In this document: positions 7,313-16,203 of the stretch, piece by piece
Layout of the letters: each line of letters opens with the position of its first letter
How positions within the stretch are numbered: the first letter of the stretch is position 1
Assembly: GCA_051660685.1 (NCBI GenBank)
Contig: JBOFQB010000027.1
Coordinates: 1 to 30,843 of the forward strand
Direction of reading: 5' to 3'
Length of the DNA: 30,843 nt
DNA from: JAVBSX01 sp051660685
Lineage (GTDB): Bacteria > Planctomycetota > Planctomycetia > Pirellulales > Thermoguttaceae
Notes under the pieces: model-generated
What the model was told of the DNA's origin: nothing
Seen by the model: the letters and a program-made list of their open reading frames with translations, nothing else
The model's database searches: none
Made by a program: the position numbers and the translations under genes

Positions 7313-9205
7313 CTACACCCCTATGATTGCTTTGAATTTACAGGCTGCTTTACAGGCCCCGCAACGAATACACAAATCGGCATCCAGAACATGCGGTTGC
7401 TTGATTGTACCCGAGATTGCACCGACCGGACATTTTTTGACACAAGCGGTACACCCCTTGCAAAGTGCGGCGATAATTTCCGGTTTCACAAGGGCTTTAC
7501 ATTCTCCGGTTGGACAAATTTTCCGATTGACATGCGATTCATATTCGTCCCGGAAATATCGCAACGTCGAGAGAACCGGATTCGGAGCCGTTTTGCCCAA
7601 TCCGCAAAGAGAACCGAGCTGAACCGCTTTTGCCGTTTGTTCCAACAAGTCAAGCGTCGTTTCATCCGCCCGACCTTCGATAATATCATCGAGCAAAGCA
7701 AGCATCTGTTTGGTTCCTTCCCGACAGGGAACACATTTTCCGCAACTTTCGTTTTGAGTGAACTGCATGAAGAATCGGGCAATTTTAATCATGCACGTTT
7801 CGTTATTCATTGCGACCAGCCCGCCTGAACCGACCATTGCGCCGACGCCTTTGAGGGAATCGAAGTCCATAGGCATGTCAAGCATTTCGGGCGTGAGACA
7901 TCCCCCGGACGGACCGCCGATTTGGACCGCCTTAAAATCATCTCCCGTCACTTCTCCGGCATTATTCGTGACACCCCCGCCAATTTCGTACACAATTTCA
8001 CGCAATGTTGCACCAAAGGGAACCTCGATCAATCCCGTATTCATAACATGCCCTGTCAACGCAAAGGTCTTGGTCCCCGGCGATTTCGCCGTTCCAACAC
8101 TCTTGTATTTTTCAGCCCCTTCACGAAGAATATACGGAATGGACGCAAGCGTTTCGACATTGTTAATAACGGTCGGTTTTCCATAAAGACCGGATTGGGC
8201 CGGAAACGGCGGTTTCGGCATAGGCATTCCCCGTTTTCCTTCGACGGAAGCGATCAGGGCGGTTTCTTCGCCGCAAACGAACGCGCCTGCTCCCTCCATA
8301 ATCCGTATCGTAAAATTAAAATCGGACCCAAAAAGATTTTTTCCAAGCACGCCAAACTGTTCGGCTTCAAGAACCGCTGATCTCATGCGTTCAACAGCAA
8401 GGGGATATTCGGCCCGGACGTAAACGATCCCTTCATCCGCCCCGATTGCTTTTCCGGCAATCATCATCCCTTCAAAAACGGCGTGAGGATTCCCTTCCAT
8501 AACGGATCGGTCCATAAAAGCTCCGGGGTCCCCTTCATCACCGTTACAAATGACGTATTTCTTCTCCCCTTTTGATGCAAGTGTCAGTTTCCATTTCAAA
8601 CCGGTTGGAAAACCTCCTCCTCCTCGACCGCGAAGACCGGAGTCGATCACGGTTTGACAGACCTGTTCGGGGGTCATTTCCAAAATCGCTTTTCTCGCGC
8701 CGAAATAACCTCCATGATGAATGTACTCCTTAATGTTTTCCGGCTCAATCGTTGAATTCTTCAGCACAACCCGGGTCTGCCGGGCGTAAAATTCAATCTC
8801 ATTCTCACGTCGGCAAAGTTTTCCGCTCGCCGGATCAGCATAGACGAGACGGTCGATCACTTCTCCGCCAAGAATCGTAACAGAGACGATTTCGGCTGCA
8901 TCTTCGGGTGTAACATGGGTGTAGAAAATTCCTTCAGGTTCTATACGGACAAGAGGTCCTTTTTGGCAGAAACCCTGACAACCGCTTTTAGAAATATAGG
9001 TTCCTCCCAAAGAGGATTTGTCTTCTCTCCGAAGAGTGATTTCAACCTGTTCGCCGCATTTTTCCAATTCATGGACCAAAGCGTCGCGGACCTTCATCGC
9101 CCCATTTGCGATACAACCTGTTCCGCCGCATATAATAATTCGCCGTTTTAACCCGGCTGTTTCACGTTGATACTGTTCCGCCAATTGTTCCAATGTATAA
9201 TTCAT
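7313..9205 (-). CDS. hydB: NADH-binding hydrogenase subunit HydB (NuoF-like)
   Basis: A 630-residue flavoprotein subunit passing electrons between NADH, ferredoxin clusters and HydA. The N-terminal thioredoxin-like [2Fe-2S] domain has GGTGC and SGCQGFC. The NuoF core carries the FMN/NADH loop GRGGGGFPTGLKW and NGDEGDPGAFMD, then the [4Fe-4S] site ESCGKCVPCREG with the distant SLCGLG. Two C-terminal [4Fe-4S] motifs, CKGCTACVKKC and CIRCGACKAAC, complete the HydB pattern. ATG 9205 is chosen over GTG 9214 because AGAGGTG sits six bases before it and overlaps the hydC stop. It starts 12 bases after hydC. Confidence 0.95.
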   Translation of the reverse strand: MNYTLEQLAEQYQRETAGLKRRIIICGGTGCIANGAMKVRDALVHELEKCGEQVEITLRREDKSSLGGTYISKSGCQGFCQKGPLVRIEPEGIFYTHVTPEDAAEIVSVTILGGEVIDRLVYADPASGKLCRRENEIEFYARQTRVVLKNSTIEPENIKEYIHHGGYFGARKAILEMTPEQVCQTVIDSGLRGRGGGGFPTGLKWKLTLASKGEKKYVICNGDEGDPGAFMDRSVMEGNPHAVFEGMMIAGKAIGADEGIVYVRAEYPLAVERMRSAVLEAEQFGVLGKNLFGSDFNFTIRIMEGAGAFVCGEETALIASVEGKRGMPMPKPPFPAQSGLYGKPTVINNVETLASIPYILREGAEKYKSVGTAKSPGTKTFALTGHVMNTGLIEVPFGATLREIVYEIGGGVTNNAGEVTGDDFKAVQIGGPSGGCLTPEMLDMPMDFDSLKGVGAMVGSGGLVAMNNETCMIKIARFFMQFTQNESCGKCVPCREGTKQMLALLDDIIEGRADETTLDLLEQTAKAVQLGSLCGLGKTAPNPVLSTLRYFRDEYESHVNRKICPTGECKALVKPEIIAALCKGCTACVKKCPVGAISGTIKQPHVLDADLCIRCGACKAACKFKAIIGV

Positions 9206-9217
9206 AGTATTCACCTC

Positions 9218-9754
9218 TTATTCACCTTTCTGCTCGGTTACATTTTTTTCTTCTTTTTCTTCTTCGAGAATTTGATCGACAATCTTCATTGCCTGTTCGG
9301 GCGTCACCTGTCCATGAACCGTTTCATCAACAATCATAACCGGGGCGAGACCGCATGCTCCCAGACAACTGACCAACTCAACGGTAAAGAGCATGTCTTT
9401 CGTCGTCCGATTCTCATCATTCAATTGCAACCGTTCGTACAAAGCATGCAGAATTCCGTGTGATTTTTTAACATGACATGCTGTTCCGTCACAAAGTCGG
9501 ATAATATGTTTCCCTTTAGGGGTCAAGGAGAAATGAGCATAGAATGTTGCAACACCATAGACGTGAGCAACCGGGACATCGAGCGAGGTTGCAACGTAAC
9601 TGATAACGTCTTTGGAGAGGTATTTGTAGACCTCCTGAACTTCCTGAAGTATGGGAATCAGCCGACCCGGGTCATACTGATTCCGTTGAAGAATCTCATT
9701 GACCGCGCTCAGATGCCGGACCATTGCCCGGGTTTTTTCAATCGTTTCCTGCAT
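9218..9754 (-). CDS. hydC: [2Fe-2S] hydrogenase subunit HydC (NuoE-like)
   Basis: A 178-residue thioredoxin-fold ferredoxin subunit of the HydABC hydrogenase. The four cluster ligands are visible: C88 and C93 (CDGTAC) and C130 and C134 (CLGAC). The helical N-terminus (ILQEVQEVYKYLS...VATSLDVPVAHVYGVATFY) is typical of NuoE/HydC. The glutamate/lysine-rich tail is unremarkable. There is no Shine-Dalgarno site before ATG 9754, and a promoter immediately upstream would give a leader of only about ten bases. First gene of the hydC-hydB-hydA unit. Confidence 0.94.
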   Translation of the reverse strand: MQETIEKTRAMVRHLSAVNEILQRNQYDPGRLIPILQEVQEVYKYLSKDVISYVATSLDVPVAHVYGVATFYAHFSLTPKGKHIIRLCDGTACHVKKSHGILHALYERLQLNDENRTTKDMLFTVELVSCLGACGLAPVMIVDETVHGQVTPEQAMKIVDQILEEEKEEKNVTEQKGE

Positions 9755-9766
9755 GATAGTAGAAAA

Positions 9767-9825
9767 GTTAAATGTTAGAAGTTAAAATGTTAAATGTCAA
9801 AATAAAAGTAAAATACGTTAAATGT
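9767..9825. promoter_or_regulatory. Iterated GTTAAATGT boxes upstream of hydC
   Basis: GTTAAATGT occurs at 9767-9775, 9789-9797 and 9817-9825, with a variant GTTAAAATGT at 9781-9790. Two exact copies are 22 bases apart. The boxes straddle the -10 and -35 hexamers of the hydCBA promoter, as expected of an operator. Confidence 0.5.
9772..9800 (-). promoter_or_regulatory. Candidate promoter for hydCBA
   Basis: On the minus strand TTGACA (9795-9800) and TAACAT (9772-9777) are 17 bases apart. Transcription would begin about 9765, so hydC mRNA would be nearly leaderless. Both hexamers overlap the repeated GTTAAATGT boxes. Confidence 0.5.
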
Positions 9826-9831
9826 CTCCCC

Positions 9832-9904
9832 GTTTAGCCGCGATACAACGTATCGCGCGTCCAGAACCGTATAATACGCGCAGAACGTTGTTCTGCGGCT
9901 AAAC
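9832..9904. repeat. GTTTAGCC foldback repeat, compact 73-base copy
   Basis: Ends GTTTAGCC (9832-9839) and GGCTAAAC (9897-9904) enclose two hairpins, CGCGATACAACGTATCGCG and GCAGAACGTTGTTCTGC, with almost no interior. It lacks the central region of copies 1 and 2 and so defines the minimal unit of the family. It lies between the phosphatase gene and hydC. Confidence 0.8.
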
Positions 9905-9916
9905 GACAAATCTCTT

Positions 9917-9940
9917 CCCCAACCCCTATCCCCTAATCCC
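9917..9940. repeat. C-rich tract abutting the phosphatase stop codon
   Basis: Read on the minus (coding) strand this is a GGGATTAGGGGATAGGGG-type tract with four runs of three or four guanines, a canonical G-quadruplex pattern. It begins on the base immediately after the TGA of the phosphatase gene (9941-9943). Confidence 0.7.
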
Positions 9941-11128
9941 TCACACATATCGTACATTGACTTTTTTAATGAAACGTCGTTCTAACACTTTGGCAAGACG
10001 TTTCACCATATTCCGTCGCAATTCCAAATCAAGCGGCAAATTCGGGTCCTGATGTGCCTCATTGATTCGCGTCCCAACCAAAATGTTAATCACGTCATTT
10101 CGCAACATCATTTCAGTCAATTGGCCGGCCGGATCACTATGCCGTTGTCCATTATAGCGTTCGAGATACTGCGCCGTTTTTGTCAACGTGAAAATTCCTT
10201 CCGTTACCAAATCAATTCCGTCCATTGTTGCAGCAGGAGGTAAATCGGGATACAGATTTTTAAGGTCCAGCTTCAAGTCCCGCTTCAACTCCCGGGAAAT
10301 AATCTCCGCCGATGTCCCCCCGCTTACTACCTTCTCCCCTTCAAAGTGCGCTACAATTTCCGCACACTCACTGTCCCGCTTCGGATCATAAGGAGGTCCT
10401 GTAAATAACAACATCTTGCGAGGATGCCGGAAAAACATCGAAGCACATGTCATATCATCATTCGGCGAACGACCTGTTTCTTTCCGTTTCGCCTCATTCT
10501 GTATCCTTTCACATAATTCATGTGAGGAAATGTCTTCATGTTCTTCAAGAACATGTCCAACATATTCCCCGCAACCTTTCCCCCGCCAACCAAGCGGCCA
10601 AGATTTTGACCCCATTCCGGCCTGACTGATTCCGTCCGAATAAAAAACCAAACGGTCGCTCGGTTCAACCTGAAAATGATACACCTTCATTTTGCGGTCA
10701 TGCCATTTCGGTGATTCGACAATTTCAAACGGAATGGATTGTAATTGGTTGCGACGAAAAAGCAGAAATTTCGGATTCCCCATTTCAATCACCCGGGTTG
10801 CACCATGCAATCCGGCGTTGACGATTGTAAAGGTTGCGTAACTGATTTTGCGAACCTGACAGATCGGCAACGCGCTCATCATAATTTCCGCTGCTCGCAG
10901 TATCTCCGAATTATCAAGCGCAAACTTCAGCGCCATTGTCGCCGTCATTGACGCCAAAATGTTCGCTTTGACCCCACTTCCAAGCCCGTCGGAAAGAACA
11001 GCAACAATCCGACCGTCAGGACTTTTTTGATACTTAAACGCATCTCCGCATATATCCTGACCCTGCTTGAAACATTGGGTGTAACCGAGGTCAATAAAAA
11101 AACCTTTATCTTCTCCGTCATCAAACAT
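9941..11128 (-). CDS. SpoIIE-type PP2C protein phosphatase linked to sensory hydrogenase
   Basis: A 395-residue soluble Ser/Thr phosphatase. Metal-binding motifs of the SpoIIE/PP2C family are present: CGDAF, VLSDGLGSG, FYSDGISQAG and PNDDMTC. Roughly 150 C-terminal residues beginning LLFTGPPYDPKRD, with VVSGGTSAEIISREL, form an extension that I associate with phosphatases encoded beside group C [FeFe]-hydrogenases. It follows the HydS-like gene by 23 bases, so the two are almost certainly co-transcribed. The likely role is to relay the HydS signal by dephosphorylating an unknown partner. ATG 11128 has no strong ribosome site. Confidence 0.88.
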   Translation of the reverse strand: MFDDGEDKGFFIDLGYTQCFKQGQDICGDAFKYQKSPDGRIVAVLSDGLGSGVKANILASMTATMALKFALDNSEILRAAEIMMSALPICQVRKISYATFTIVNAGLHGATRVIEMGNPKFLLFRRNQLQSIPFEIVESPKWHDRKMKVYHFQVEPSDRLVFYSDGISQAGMGSKSWPLGWRGKGCGEYVGHVLEEHEDISSHELCERIQNEAKRKETGRSPNDDMTCASMFFRHPRKMLLFTGPPYDPKRDSECAEIVAHFEGEKVVSGGTSAEIISRELKRDLKLDLKNLYPDLPPAATMDGIDLVTEGIFTLTKTAQYLERYNGQRHSDPAGQLTEMMLRNDVINILVGTRINEAHQDPNLPLDLELRRNMVKRLAKVLERRFIKKVNVRYV

Positions 11129-11151
11129 GGTAATTCGTCATCTGTAAACGG

Positions 11152-12855
11152 TTACTCTCCTGTATAATCTTCGGCAATCGAGCGGAGCAGGATTTCCGTT
11201 TCCGCCATATGTTCCCCCAACATACAGGCAATGTCCTGAACCGTTGAAAGATTTTTGAGAATCACTTCCTTTGCCCGCGCTGCAATCTGTTCCCGACGAA
11301 ATTCAACATTCGTTACGTCAAACATGATCGCCCCAACAACCAAATTCGGTTCAATGTTGAAAATATGCACACTCAACAAACGGTCGTTGAAACGGACCAT
11401 ATCATGTTGCGATTCATCTCCGGTCAACAAAACTTCTTCAAACAGATCGGCAAAGGGAACGAGTTTTTTCAGGATGGAGCCGGACATCCCGGGAACGGCG
11501 TCAAAAATAGCAACCGCGTCTTCACCTGCAAATTCGGCGAATCGCCGATTACATTCAATCAGGTGCAAATTCTGATCGACAATAACGACACCCCCGGGAA
11601 TACAGCGTAAAACGGCGTTCGACTTCTTTTGCGCTAATTGTCGCAAATACGAAACGCACATCGACGGTTCGGCTTTTCCGCGAATCAGCGCAATTGCAAA
11701 GTTCTTGCACGAATCATAACCACAACCGCCGCAATTCAGCTCATCTTCCGGTTTGTTCTTCCCAACTGCCCGTAATGCCTGACGAATCGTTTGCAAATTC
11801 ACCTGTTCCTGATTGACCGGACTACGCGAGTATTCCTCTCTCAAATCAAGGGTGTCACGATCCTGAGGATGTCCGTCAAATTTCGTGTTCCGAATAATCC
11901 GTAATCGTTCCAGAATACCGGGTGAACCATGTGCGGTTCCCGGTCCATGTACACAACCCCCGACACAAGCGAGCGTCTCGACAAAAACCGGTTCGCGGAC
12001 ATCGCCCGGCGTAAAACCCTCAAACGCCTGTCGAAGTGCATAGATTCCCGAAAGTGTCACAAAATGGGTTTCGTCACAACAACCATGAGCGCGAATCGTA
12101 TCATTCATTCCTCCTTCAATCGGGTACAACGCTCCTTCTCGTGATTGCGCGAGAAGGAACTGGTCGTCTTCTCCCGGTTCACATTTCCAGGGATCAATAC
12201 CGGCATCTGCAAACCAACTCCGCAAATCGGGAAACAGCAAGGAGGTTGCAATCAGTTCGGGGTGATTATCTGCTTCAATTTTTTTGGCGATACAAGGACC
12301 TATAAAAACGACTTTACACTCTTCCCCCAATTGTTCTTTCATCATTTTGGCGTGTGAAAGTGCGGGGGAGAGAACCGGCGAAATCGATTCGGTAAAGTCG
12401 GGAAGATATTTGCGGATATAATCAACAGCAACGGGACACGCAGATGATATGACCAGTTTGTTTTTATTATTTTTCAACAATTGTGCAACTTCGGCTGAAA
12501 CCAGTTCGGCTCCAAGTGCCGTTTCACTCACGCCGTTAAAACCCAATTTACGAATCGCCGCAACCATTTTCGGAGCAGGAAGTCCCTTAAATTCGCTGAC
12601 CCAAGAGGGGGCCAATGAAACGTAAACGGGAACTTCCCGTTCCCGCAAGACCCGGGTTCGTCCCAAATCATCCCGAATCTTCTTCGCATGTGTCGGGCAT
12701 ATCTCCACACAGTGTCCACATGCAATACAAAGTTCGGAAATCACCGACGCATGTCGGTCCTCAACCTTGATTGCTTTAACCGGACAATGCCGAACACACT
12801 TGAAACAGTCCTGACATTGTGTATTGGCTGTGTAAATGGGGAAACTGTGATTCAT
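11152..12855 (-). CDS. Sensory group C [FeFe]-hydrogenase with PAS domain (HydS-like)
   Basis: A 567-residue protein. Two [4Fe-4S] motifs (CQDCFKCVRHC 14-24, CIACGHCVEIC 43-53) precede an H-cluster domain with SSACP (137-141), GPCIAKK (186-192) and ACVGGC (296-301). All four H-cluster ligand cysteines are kept (C140, C188, C297, C301), but the residue before C140, a proton-transfer cysteine in catalytic enzymes, is Ala139, as in sensory HydS proteins. A further Fe-S module (CGGCGYDSC...SMC, 375-400) joins a PAS domain (about 415-520) and a helical tail. Ribosome site GGAG precedes ATG 12855. It probably senses H2 or redox state and signals through the downstream phosphatase. Confidence 0.9.
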   Translation of the reverse strand: MNHSFPIYTANTQCQDCFKCVRHCPVKAIKVEDRHASVISELCIACGHCVEICPTHAKKIRDDLGRTRVLREREVPVYVSLAPSWVSEFKGLPAPKMVAAIRKLGFNGVSETALGAELVSAEVAQLLKNNKNKLVISSACPVAVDYIRKYLPDFTESISPVLSPALSHAKMMKEQLGEECKVVFIGPCIAKKIEADNHPELIATSLLFPDLRSWFADAGIDPWKCEPGEDDQFLLAQSREGALYPIEGGMNDTIRAHGCCDETHFVTLSGIYALRQAFEGFTPGDVREPVFVETLACVGGCVHGPGTAHGSPGILERLRIIRNTKFDGHPQDRDTLDLREEYSRSPVNQEQVNLQTIRQALRAVGKNKPEDELNCGGCGYDSCKNFAIALIRGKAEPSMCVSYLRQLAQKKSNAVLRCIPGGVVIVDQNLHLIECNRRFAEFAGEDAVAIFDAVPGMSGSILKKLVPFADLFEEVLLTGDESQHDMVRFNDRLLSVHIFNIEPNLVVGAIMFDVTNVEFRREQIAARAKEVILKNLSTVQDIACMLGEHMAETEILLRSIAEDYTGE

Positions 12856-12890
12856 AATCGTTACTCCACGAAAATCCTGTCAAATCGCAA

Positions 12891-13130
12891 TCACGTCAAA
12901 TTTCGGTATTCGTTCAGCAAATCAATCAACATCCCTTTATCGACGTGATTGTAACAATGCCCGTCGATAATAATATTCGGTCCTTCCGCGCATTTCCCAA
13001 GACAACATTTCCCGGACAGTTGTATCCGGTCATCATGGTCATGCTCCTCAATAAATTCCTCGATCACCCGCAAATTTTCTTCATTTCCCCGGGTAAAACA
13101 GGAACTTCCCATACAGATGACTATTTCCAT
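12891..13130 (-). CDS. Thioredoxin-like [2Fe-2S] ferredoxin
   Basis: A 79-residue protein starting MEIVICMGSSC. Ligand cysteines follow the thioredoxin-fold pattern: CMGSSC near the N-terminus and CCLGKCAEGP in the middle. It resembles the C-terminal domain of HydA and the core of NuoE/HydC as a free-standing unit. ATG 13130 begins the conserved strand; an upstream in-frame start at 13187 would add 19 residues that include the flanking hairpin. It ends 35 bases before the HydS-like gene and probably serves as its electron donor or acceptor. Confidence 0.85.
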   Translation of the reverse strand: MEIVICMGSSCFTRGNEENLRVIEEFIEEHDHDDRIQLSGKCCLGKCAEGPNIIIDGHCYNHVDKGMLIDLLNEYRNLT

Positions 13131-13172
13131 TGTTTCTCGCTCACCAATTGATACTTTGTAGAAAGCCGAACA

Positions 13173-13207
13173 CCTCGAATGATTCACTCTTCGTCAATCA
13201 TTCGAGG
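13173..13207. terminator. Perfect 12-base-pair hairpin between adhE and the ferredoxin gene
   Basis: CCTCGAATGATT and AATCATTCGAGG pair perfectly around an 11-base loop. The T-run on the plus-strand side is short and the minus-strand side is not followed by a clear T-run. It may be a weak terminator, an attenuator or an RNA processing site separating adhE from the sensory genes. Confidence 0.5.
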
Positions 13208-13253
13208 TTTCGTACTTGTTGATCCTAACTGCACAACATCAAAGGGTTCAACA

Positions 13254-15893
13254 TTACTTTCCGTAATAGGCTTTCAAATACAAATCCTTGATTTCCTGAA
13301 TGAAGGGGTATCTAGGATTCGCGCCTGTACACTGATCGTCAAAAGCGTTTTCCGACAGTTCATCAACTCGGTCGAGAAATTCCTTCTCGGGAATACCATA
13401 TTCCTGAATCGACCCCGGAATCTCCAGCGTCTTCTTCATCTGCTCAATCGCCGAAATCAACACCTCAACCCTCTGTTCAGGTGTCATCTTTTCCGTCGTC
13501 AAATTCAAAAAGTCCGCCAAATCCGCATATCGCTCTTTCGCTTCTGGACATTTGTACTGCGAAAACGTCCCCTGTCGCGTCGGTTTGCTCGTCCCATTAA
13601 ACCGAATCACATGTCCAATCAAAAAGGCATTTGCCAAACCGTGAGGAATATGGAATGCGGCCCCGAGTTTATGCGCCATAGAATGACACAAACCCAAAAA
13701 CGCATTCGCAAACGCCATACCGGCGATTGTCGACGCATTATGAACCTTTTCCCGGGCTTTTTCATCATCCGGGGTTTCATAACAACTCGGGAGGTACTTG
13801 AACAGCAACCGGACTGCTTCTTTTGCTAAAGCGTTGGTGTACTCGCTCGCCATAATCGAGACCCTTGCTTCAACGGCGTGAACCAAAGCGTCAATTCCAC
13901 TATAAGCGGTCAGCTTTTTCGGCATGTCCATGACGAATTTCGGGTCAACAATCGCAATATTCGGCGTTAATTCATAATCCGCAAGAGGATACTTCGTTCC
14001 CGTCTTCTCATCCGTAATCACCGCAAAGGGTGTCACCTCCGAACCCGTCCCCGATGTCGTCGGAATCGCAATCAACGTCGCTTTCTCTCCCAATTTCGGA
14101 AACTTGAACACCCGCTTGCGAATGTCCATGAACCTCATTGCAATGTCGTCAAATTCGACTTCAGGATGTTCGTAAAGCAACCACATGATTTTTGCGGCAT
14201 CCATAGGAGAACCGCCCCCAATCGCAATAATGGTGTCCGGCTTGAACGCCTGCATCCGTTCCTTACCTTTATACGCCGTTGCAAGGGTCGGGTCCGGTTC
14301 AACATCCGCAAATATTTCGATTTTGATGTGCATTTCCTGCAAAAACTCAACCAATTCGTTGAGCATCCCCGCATTCTGCAAATAACGGTCCGTCACAATG
14401 AATGCCCGTTTCCGACCATCATCCGACAAATCGCGTAATGCTTCATGCAAACAGCCGTATTTGAAATACACTTTTTCAGGAATTCGGAACCAAAGCATGT
14501 TTTCCCGGCGTTCGGCAATCGTCTTAATGTTTAACAAATGTTTCGGTGCAACATTTTGGCTGACCGAATTTCCTCCCCAAGAACCGCAACCCAATGTCAA
14601 GGACGGATCGAGTTTGAAGTTGAAAACATCACCAATTGCCCCTTGACTTGAGGGCATGTTGATCAATGTCCGACAGGTTTTCGTCTTTTCACCAAAATAC
14701 TTGATCCGCTCAACATTTTTCGGATTCGTATACAACACACTTGTGTGCCCCAATCCCCCAAAATCAAGCAGTTCCTGCGACCGTTTCAACGCCGCTTCAA
14801 AATCTTTTTCACGATACAATGCTAAAACCGGGGAAAGTTTCTCGACGCTAAACGGATAATCTTTTCCAACACCATTTGTTTCACCGATCAGGACTTTGGT
14901 GTAATCAGGAACCTGAATGTCCGCCATTTTGGCTATTTTAACAGCACTTTGACCGACAATGTTGGCGTTTAATTTTCCGTCAACGACAATAATTTCGGCA
15001 ACTTTCTTCGCCTCATCCGGGGTCAGAATGATCGCCCCTCGTTTAACGAACTCTGTTTTGACCGCTTCGTAAATGGATTCAACAACGACGACCGATTGTT
15101 CGGACGCACAAATCATACCATTGTCAAAAATCTTACTCTGAATAACCGAGCTGACCGCCATTTGAATGTCGCAGGTCTCGTCCATAAGAGCAGGCGTATT
15201 GCCCGGCCCCACTCCAAGAGCGGGAACGCCGCTTGAATAGGCTGCTTTGACCATTCCAGGTCCCCCGGTTGCGAGAATCATACCAATCGCCGGATGTCCC
15301 ATTAAATGTTGACTCTGAGCAACGGTCGGATTTTCCAACCAACCAATTATATCCTCAGGTGCTCCCGCTGCAACCGCCGCATCCAAAACGATTTTTGCAG
15401 CTGCAACGGTACTCTTTTTGGCCCGGGGATGCGGGCTGAAAATGATACCATTGCGCGTTTTCAACGCCAAGAGCGACTTAAAAATCGCAGTCGAAGTTGG
15501 ATTCGTTGTCGGAACAATACCTGCGATGATTCCAACAGGTTCCGCAACCTTCATAATTCCAAACGATTCGTCGTACTCAATTTCTCCGCATGTCTTTTCA
15601 TTTTTATATTTGTTGTAGACATATTCCGACGCGAAGTGATTTTTAATCACTTTGTCTTCGACAACTCCCATTCCCGATTCCTCAACCGCCATTTTAGCAA
15701 GAGGGATTCTCGCTTCTGTCGCTGCTAATGCGGCTGCTCGAAAAATATAGTCCACTTGCTGTTGAGAAAATGTCGAATATTTCTTCTGAGCAGCCTGAAC
15801 CCGGGAAATCAGCAAATCAAGCTGCTCTCGATCAACTGTTTCCTGTGTTTTTTCCTCAACCGCTTTTTGCGGAACTTCATGATTCTTGGGCAT
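13254..15893 (-). CDS. adhE: Bifunctional acetaldehyde-CoA/alcohol dehydrogenase AdhE
   Basis: An 879-residue fusion enzyme reducing acetyl-CoA to acetaldehyde and then ethanol with two NADH. The N-terminal aldehyde dehydrogenase half shows GIVPTTNPTSTAIFKSL and the catalytic cysteine in MICASEQS (about C262). The iron-dependent alcohol dehydrogenase half shows the nucleotide loop IGGGSPMDAAKIMW and metal-ligand region CHSMAHKLGAAFHIPHG. Length matches the family (about 870-890). ATG 15893 is chosen because AAGGAGAG lies just upstream; an earlier in-frame start at 15944 is unsupported. It lies at the head of the co-directional fermentation/hydrogenase block. Confidence 0.96.
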   Translation of the reverse strand: MPKNHEVPQKAVEEKTQETVDREQLDLLISRVQAAQKKYSTFSQQQVDYIFRAAALAATEARIPLAKMAVEESGMGVVEDKVIKNHFASEYVYNKYKNEKTCGEIEYDESFGIMKVAEPVGIIAGIVPTTNPTSTAIFKSLLALKTRNGIIFSPHPRAKKSTVAAAKIVLDAAVAAGAPEDIIGWLENPTVAQSQHLMGHPAIGMILATGGPGMVKAAYSSGVPALGVGPGNTPALMDETCDIQMAVSSVIQSKIFDNGMICASEQSVVVVESIYEAVKTEFVKRGAIILTPDEAKKVAEIIVVDGKLNANIVGQSAVKIAKMADIQVPDYTKVLIGETNGVGKDYPFSVEKLSPVLALYREKDFEAALKRSQELLDFGGLGHTSVLYTNPKNVERIKYFGEKTKTCRTLINMPSSQGAIGDVFNFKLDPSLTLGCGSWGGNSVSQNVAPKHLLNIKTIAERRENMLWFRIPEKVYFKYGCLHEALRDLSDDGRKRAFIVTDRYLQNAGMLNELVEFLQEMHIKIEIFADVEPDPTLATAYKGKERMQAFKPDTIIAIGGGSPMDAAKIMWLLYEHPEVEFDDIAMRFMDIRKRVFKFPKLGEKATLIAIPTTSGTGSEVTPFAVITDEKTGTKYPLADYELTPNIAIVDPKFVMDMPKKLTAYSGIDALVHAVEARVSIMASEYTNALAKEAVRLLFKYLPSCYETPDDEKAREKVHNASTIAGMAFANAFLGLCHSMAHKLGAAFHIPHGLANAFLIGHVIRFNGTSKPTRQGTFSQYKCPEAKERYADLADFLNLTTEKMTPEQRVEVLISAIEQMKKTLEIPGSIQEYGIPEKEFLDRVDELSENAFDDQCTGANPRYPFIQEIKDLYLKAYYGK

Positions 15894-16197
15894 TGTACTC
15901 TCCTTTCGAGTCAAGCAAAGTTGTGTAGGGACATCGTTGGTCACATGGACAACGATTCAGCCAAAAAATGGTCGCACAATTGTGACACGAACAACCTGTT
16001 TGAAAGATTCTCTCCTTCAGGATCATTCAACAGCAGGTCGTCCGGTCACTTTTGTCGAAAACGATAAAAAATTATCGATTAAGGGTAGAACGTGGTGTAC
16101 TCGCGTTTTTGGAGTAAAAAACAGCAACCACACACTACAAATAAACGGTTATTGACGGGCGTTTATAGGTACCACTTTATTGATAATTATTTATCTA
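15894..16197 (-). other. Long adhE leader region
   Basis: About 305 bases separate the predicted transcription start from ATG 15893. It contains a hairpin CGATAA-TTTT-TTATCG near 16061-16076 and the 10-base palindrome CACAATTGTG near 15975-15984. No small gene with a good ribosome site was seen. The length leaves room for regulation, but no known riboswitch is recognised. Confidence 0.4.
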
Positions 16198-16203
16198 TTT
16201 CGT

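Noticed and set aside
15965..15995. Rex (redox repressor) site before adhE
   Set aside because: CACAATTGTG and nearby bases resemble half of a Rex operator, but the full 18-base symmetric motif is not present.
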